Source: Minisyncoccota bacterium
GTDB taxonomy: Bacteria > Patescibacteriota > Minisyncoccia > UBA6257 > XYB1-36-10
DNA length: 5,627 nucleotides
Direction: 5' to 3'
Assembly (NCBI GenBank): GCA_028709185.1
Contig: JAQVXM010000041.1
Coordinates: 1-5,627 of the forward strand
Position 1 is the first letter of the stretch; every line of letters begins with the position of its first letter. Of the stretch, positions 4,514 through 5,627 are shown piece after piece. Both the position numbers and the translations under genes were made by a program. The notes below the pieces were generated by a model. The model did not search any database. It had not been told where the DNA came from and saw only the letters and a list, made by a program, of their open reading frames with translations.

Positions 4514-4909
4514 TTATCCCTTTCCTTTTTTGTTTTTAAAGTAATTTAATAAAAATAGAATTGCGATAATAATAGAAGGTCCCGCTATTAAAACATACCA
4601 GCTCAAATGCCTGTCCAGTCCGACCGTTAAGACATAATAAAAAGCGAAAGCGAAAAAAACTATCGCTCCGGCCAGATCCCATTTCCACGATATTATAGTC
4701 GCTACTGATAAAACGAAAGGAATTAAAAGATGCATCAAAAGACCGATAATTATTGCCCATCCTTGCTCCCCGCTTCCGTTAAAAACATCAAGAGAAAATA
4801 TGGATAAAAATACTACGAATAAAACCGATAGAACTCTCGGACTCCAATATAAAAATTTATTGCTCATTACTTTAAAATAGCTCTGTTTAAATATATCATT
4901 TTCCGTCAC
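4514..4909 (-). CDS. Small four-helix membrane protein, DUF7670-like
   Basis: 131 residues from a GTG at 4909, or 117 from an in-frame ATG at 4867 (Met15). Neither start has an SD. The ATG start looks likelier, because the family-like part begins just after it with SPRVLSVLF...FSLDVF (23-43). Helices lie at about 26-43, 51-73, 79-96 and 104-124. Other marks are HLLIPF (60-65), ISWKWDLAGAIVFF (73-86) and SWYVLIAGP (103-111). This order (PR-L-S-L, LDVF, LIP, WKW-GG, W-L-I-GP) fits a small membrane family that I recall as DUF7670, common in Patescibacteria and some Bacteroidota; that name is from memory and needs a profile search. No function is known for it. It lies between the DedA and PAS genes, with gaps of 98 and 71 bases. 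The TATAAA at about 4935-4940 is a weak -10 candidate. Confidence 0.75.
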   Translation of the reverse strand: MTENDIFKQSYFKVMSNKFLYWSPRVLSVLFVVFLSIFSLDVFNGSGEQGWAIIIGLLMHLLIPFVLSVATIISWKWDLAGAIVFFAFAFYYVLTVGLDRHLSWYVLIAGPSIIIAILFLLNYFKNKKGKG

Positions 4910-4955
4910 TTTTTAAAACCGCTCGGAGAATCTCTTTTTTATAAACTTAATTATT

Positions 4956-4983
4956 AAAAATTATTTTATTCACAAAATAATTT
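4956..4983 (-). terminator. Weak AT-only hairpin downstream of the DedA gene
   Basis: A perfect 10-bp inverted repeat, AAATTATTTT / AAAATAATTT (4958-4967 and 4974-4983), with a 6-base loop. Read on the minus strand it continues into TTAATAATT, a poor T-run. With no G-C pairs it would be a weak terminator; it may be only AT-rich sequence. Confidence 0.3.
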
Positions 4984-5002
4984 ATCGGTTCTTATTATCG
5001 GT
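4982..5002. repeat. Pair of 8-base direct repeats after the DedA stop
   Basis: ACCGATAA on the minus strand occurs at 5002-4995 and again at 4989-4982, a 13-base period, just after the DedA stop codon. It is too short to name; it could be a two-site protein target or chance. Confidence 0.4.
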
Positions 5003-5007
5003 AAATA

Positions 5008-5619
5008 TTATTTCGATTTTCTATTTTTAATAAATTCAAATAAAATCGGCGTAATAGAAATTAAAATTATCGCCATAATCACGATTGAAAAATTTTCTTT
5101 GACTTGAGATATGTTTCCCAAAAAATATCCTGAAAATAAAAACAGTGCTACCCAAACAGCTCCCCCTGTCGCGTTATAAGAAATAAATTTTCTGTAATTC
5201 ATTTTTCCAAGTCCCGCCACAAAAGGAGCGAAAGTTCTGACAATCGGCACAAAACGAGCTAAAAAAATAGTCATTCCTCCGTGCTTTTGATAAAACTCTT
5301 CAGTTCTTTGCAGATATTTTTGATTAATTTTACCGGATATTTTTTTTCCAAAAAATTCTCCAATAAAATAATTTGCCGTATCTCCCAAAAAAGCCGCCAA
5401 AAAAAGAATAAAAAAAAGAACAAAAATATTAAGCGAACTTATTGCGGCAATCGATCCGGCGGCAAATATCAAAGAATCGCCGGGCAAAAATGGCGTAAAT
5501 ACCAATCCTGTTTCTGCAAAAATAACCAAAGATATCAAAACGTAAGACAAAATTCCGTAATTATTAACTACTTGAGTTAAATAAACGTCTATATTTAAAA
5601 TAATATCTATTAAATCCAT
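5008..5619 (-). CDS. DedA-family membrane protein
   Basis: 203 residues, the usual length of this family. DedA proteins sit in the cytoplasmic membrane; several are known to flip undecaprenyl phosphate or other lipids, supporting cell-wall synthesis and membrane-potential homeostasis. Family marks in order: FAETGLVFTPFLPGDSLIFAAG (34-55) with acidic residues Glu36 and Asp48 in the first re-entrant segment; LGDTANYFIGEFFG (78-91); the basic-amphipathic FYQKHGG (109-115); ARFVPIVRTFAPFVAG (121-136) with Arg122 and Arg128, the second re-entrant segment; and a YNATGGAVWV helix (148-157). A final helix runs from about 172 to 197, ending in a basic tail. All key residues are present, so the gene looks intact. 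The ATG is at 5619, but only 8 bases lie upstream in the window, so the ribosome site and promoter cannot be judged. Substrate is not evident; whether it is a true lipid flippase is inferred from family. Confidence 0.95.
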   Translation of the reverse strand: MDLIDIILNIDVYLTQVVNNYGILSYVLISLVIFAETGLVFTPFLPGDSLIFAAGSIAAISSLNIFVLFFILFLAAFLGDTANYFIGEFFGKKISGKINQKYLQRTEEFYQKHGGMTIFLARFVPIVRTFAPFVAGLGKMNYRKFISYNATGGAVWVALFLFSGYFLGNISQVKENFSIVIMAIILISITPILFEFIKNRKSK

Positions 5620-5627
5620 AAAATAAT

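Noticed and set aside
4536..4760. Minus-strand frame of 74 codons overlapping the DUF7670-like gene
   Set aside because: An alternate frame of the same strand with no ribosome site; the other frame shows clean membrane helices.
5281..5580. Plus-strand open frame of 99 codons opposite the DedA gene
   Set aside because: Lys/Asn/Gln-rich low-complexity translation antisense to a clear DedA protein.
1..5627. CRISPR array, transposon ends, tRNA or rRNA
   Set aside because: No regularly spaced repeats, no transposase frame, no long terminal inverted repeats flanking a gene, and no cloverleaf or rRNA-like sequence were seen on either strand.

Overview
This 5.6 kb stretch is AT-rich (roughly one third G+C by eye) and densely packed with short bacterial genes. 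It reads like a chromosomal fragment of a small-genome bacterium, most likely of the Patescibacteria/CPR type. Reasons: one protein matches the DUF5671 architecture as I remember it from that group; another resembles a small four-helix membrane family I also associate with it; there are many stand-alone one-domain proteins; Shine-Dalgarno (SD) use is mixed; stops are nearly all TAA. The one TGA stop (the gene ending at 435) is followed 14 bases later by a strong terminator. That argues for the standard code and against the TGA=Gly code of Gracilibacteria/SR1. The lineage call is inference.

Layout, left to right. 1-315 (minus): a receiver-like protein cut by the window edge, with its own near-consensus promoter. 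397-420: terminator of the next gene. 435-845 (minus): a second stand-alone receiver-like protein that has lost the usual phospho-acceptor Asp and the usual Lys. 846-966: a divergent promoter region. 967-1725 (plus): a ZIP-family metal transporter, the only plus-strand gene. 1793-1824: a strong bidirectional terminator between convergent genes. 1835-2779 (minus): a DUF5671 membrane protein, preceded by a roughly 110-base leader that may hold a 12-codon ORF. 2960-3493 (minus): an unrecognised soluble protein with its own promoter, a 16-base perfect palindrome beside its ribosome site, and a terminator. 3592-3966 (minus): a small four-helix membrane protein. 4029-4442 (minus): a stand-alone PAS-domain protein. 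4514-4909 (minus): another four-helix membrane protein. 5008-5619 (minus): a DedA-family membrane protein.

There is no obvious operon. Most genes have private promoters or terminators and intergenic gaps of about 60-180 bases, and none overlap. The common themes are envelope proteins (ZIP, DUF5671, DedA, two small membrane proteins) and one-domain signalling proteins without visible output domains (two receiver-like, one PAS). I see no mobile element, CRISPR array, tRNA, rRNA or defence system. The most interesting points are the two odd receiver-like proteins, the orphan gene with its palindromic leader, and a promoter that overlaps the start codon of the ZIP gene.
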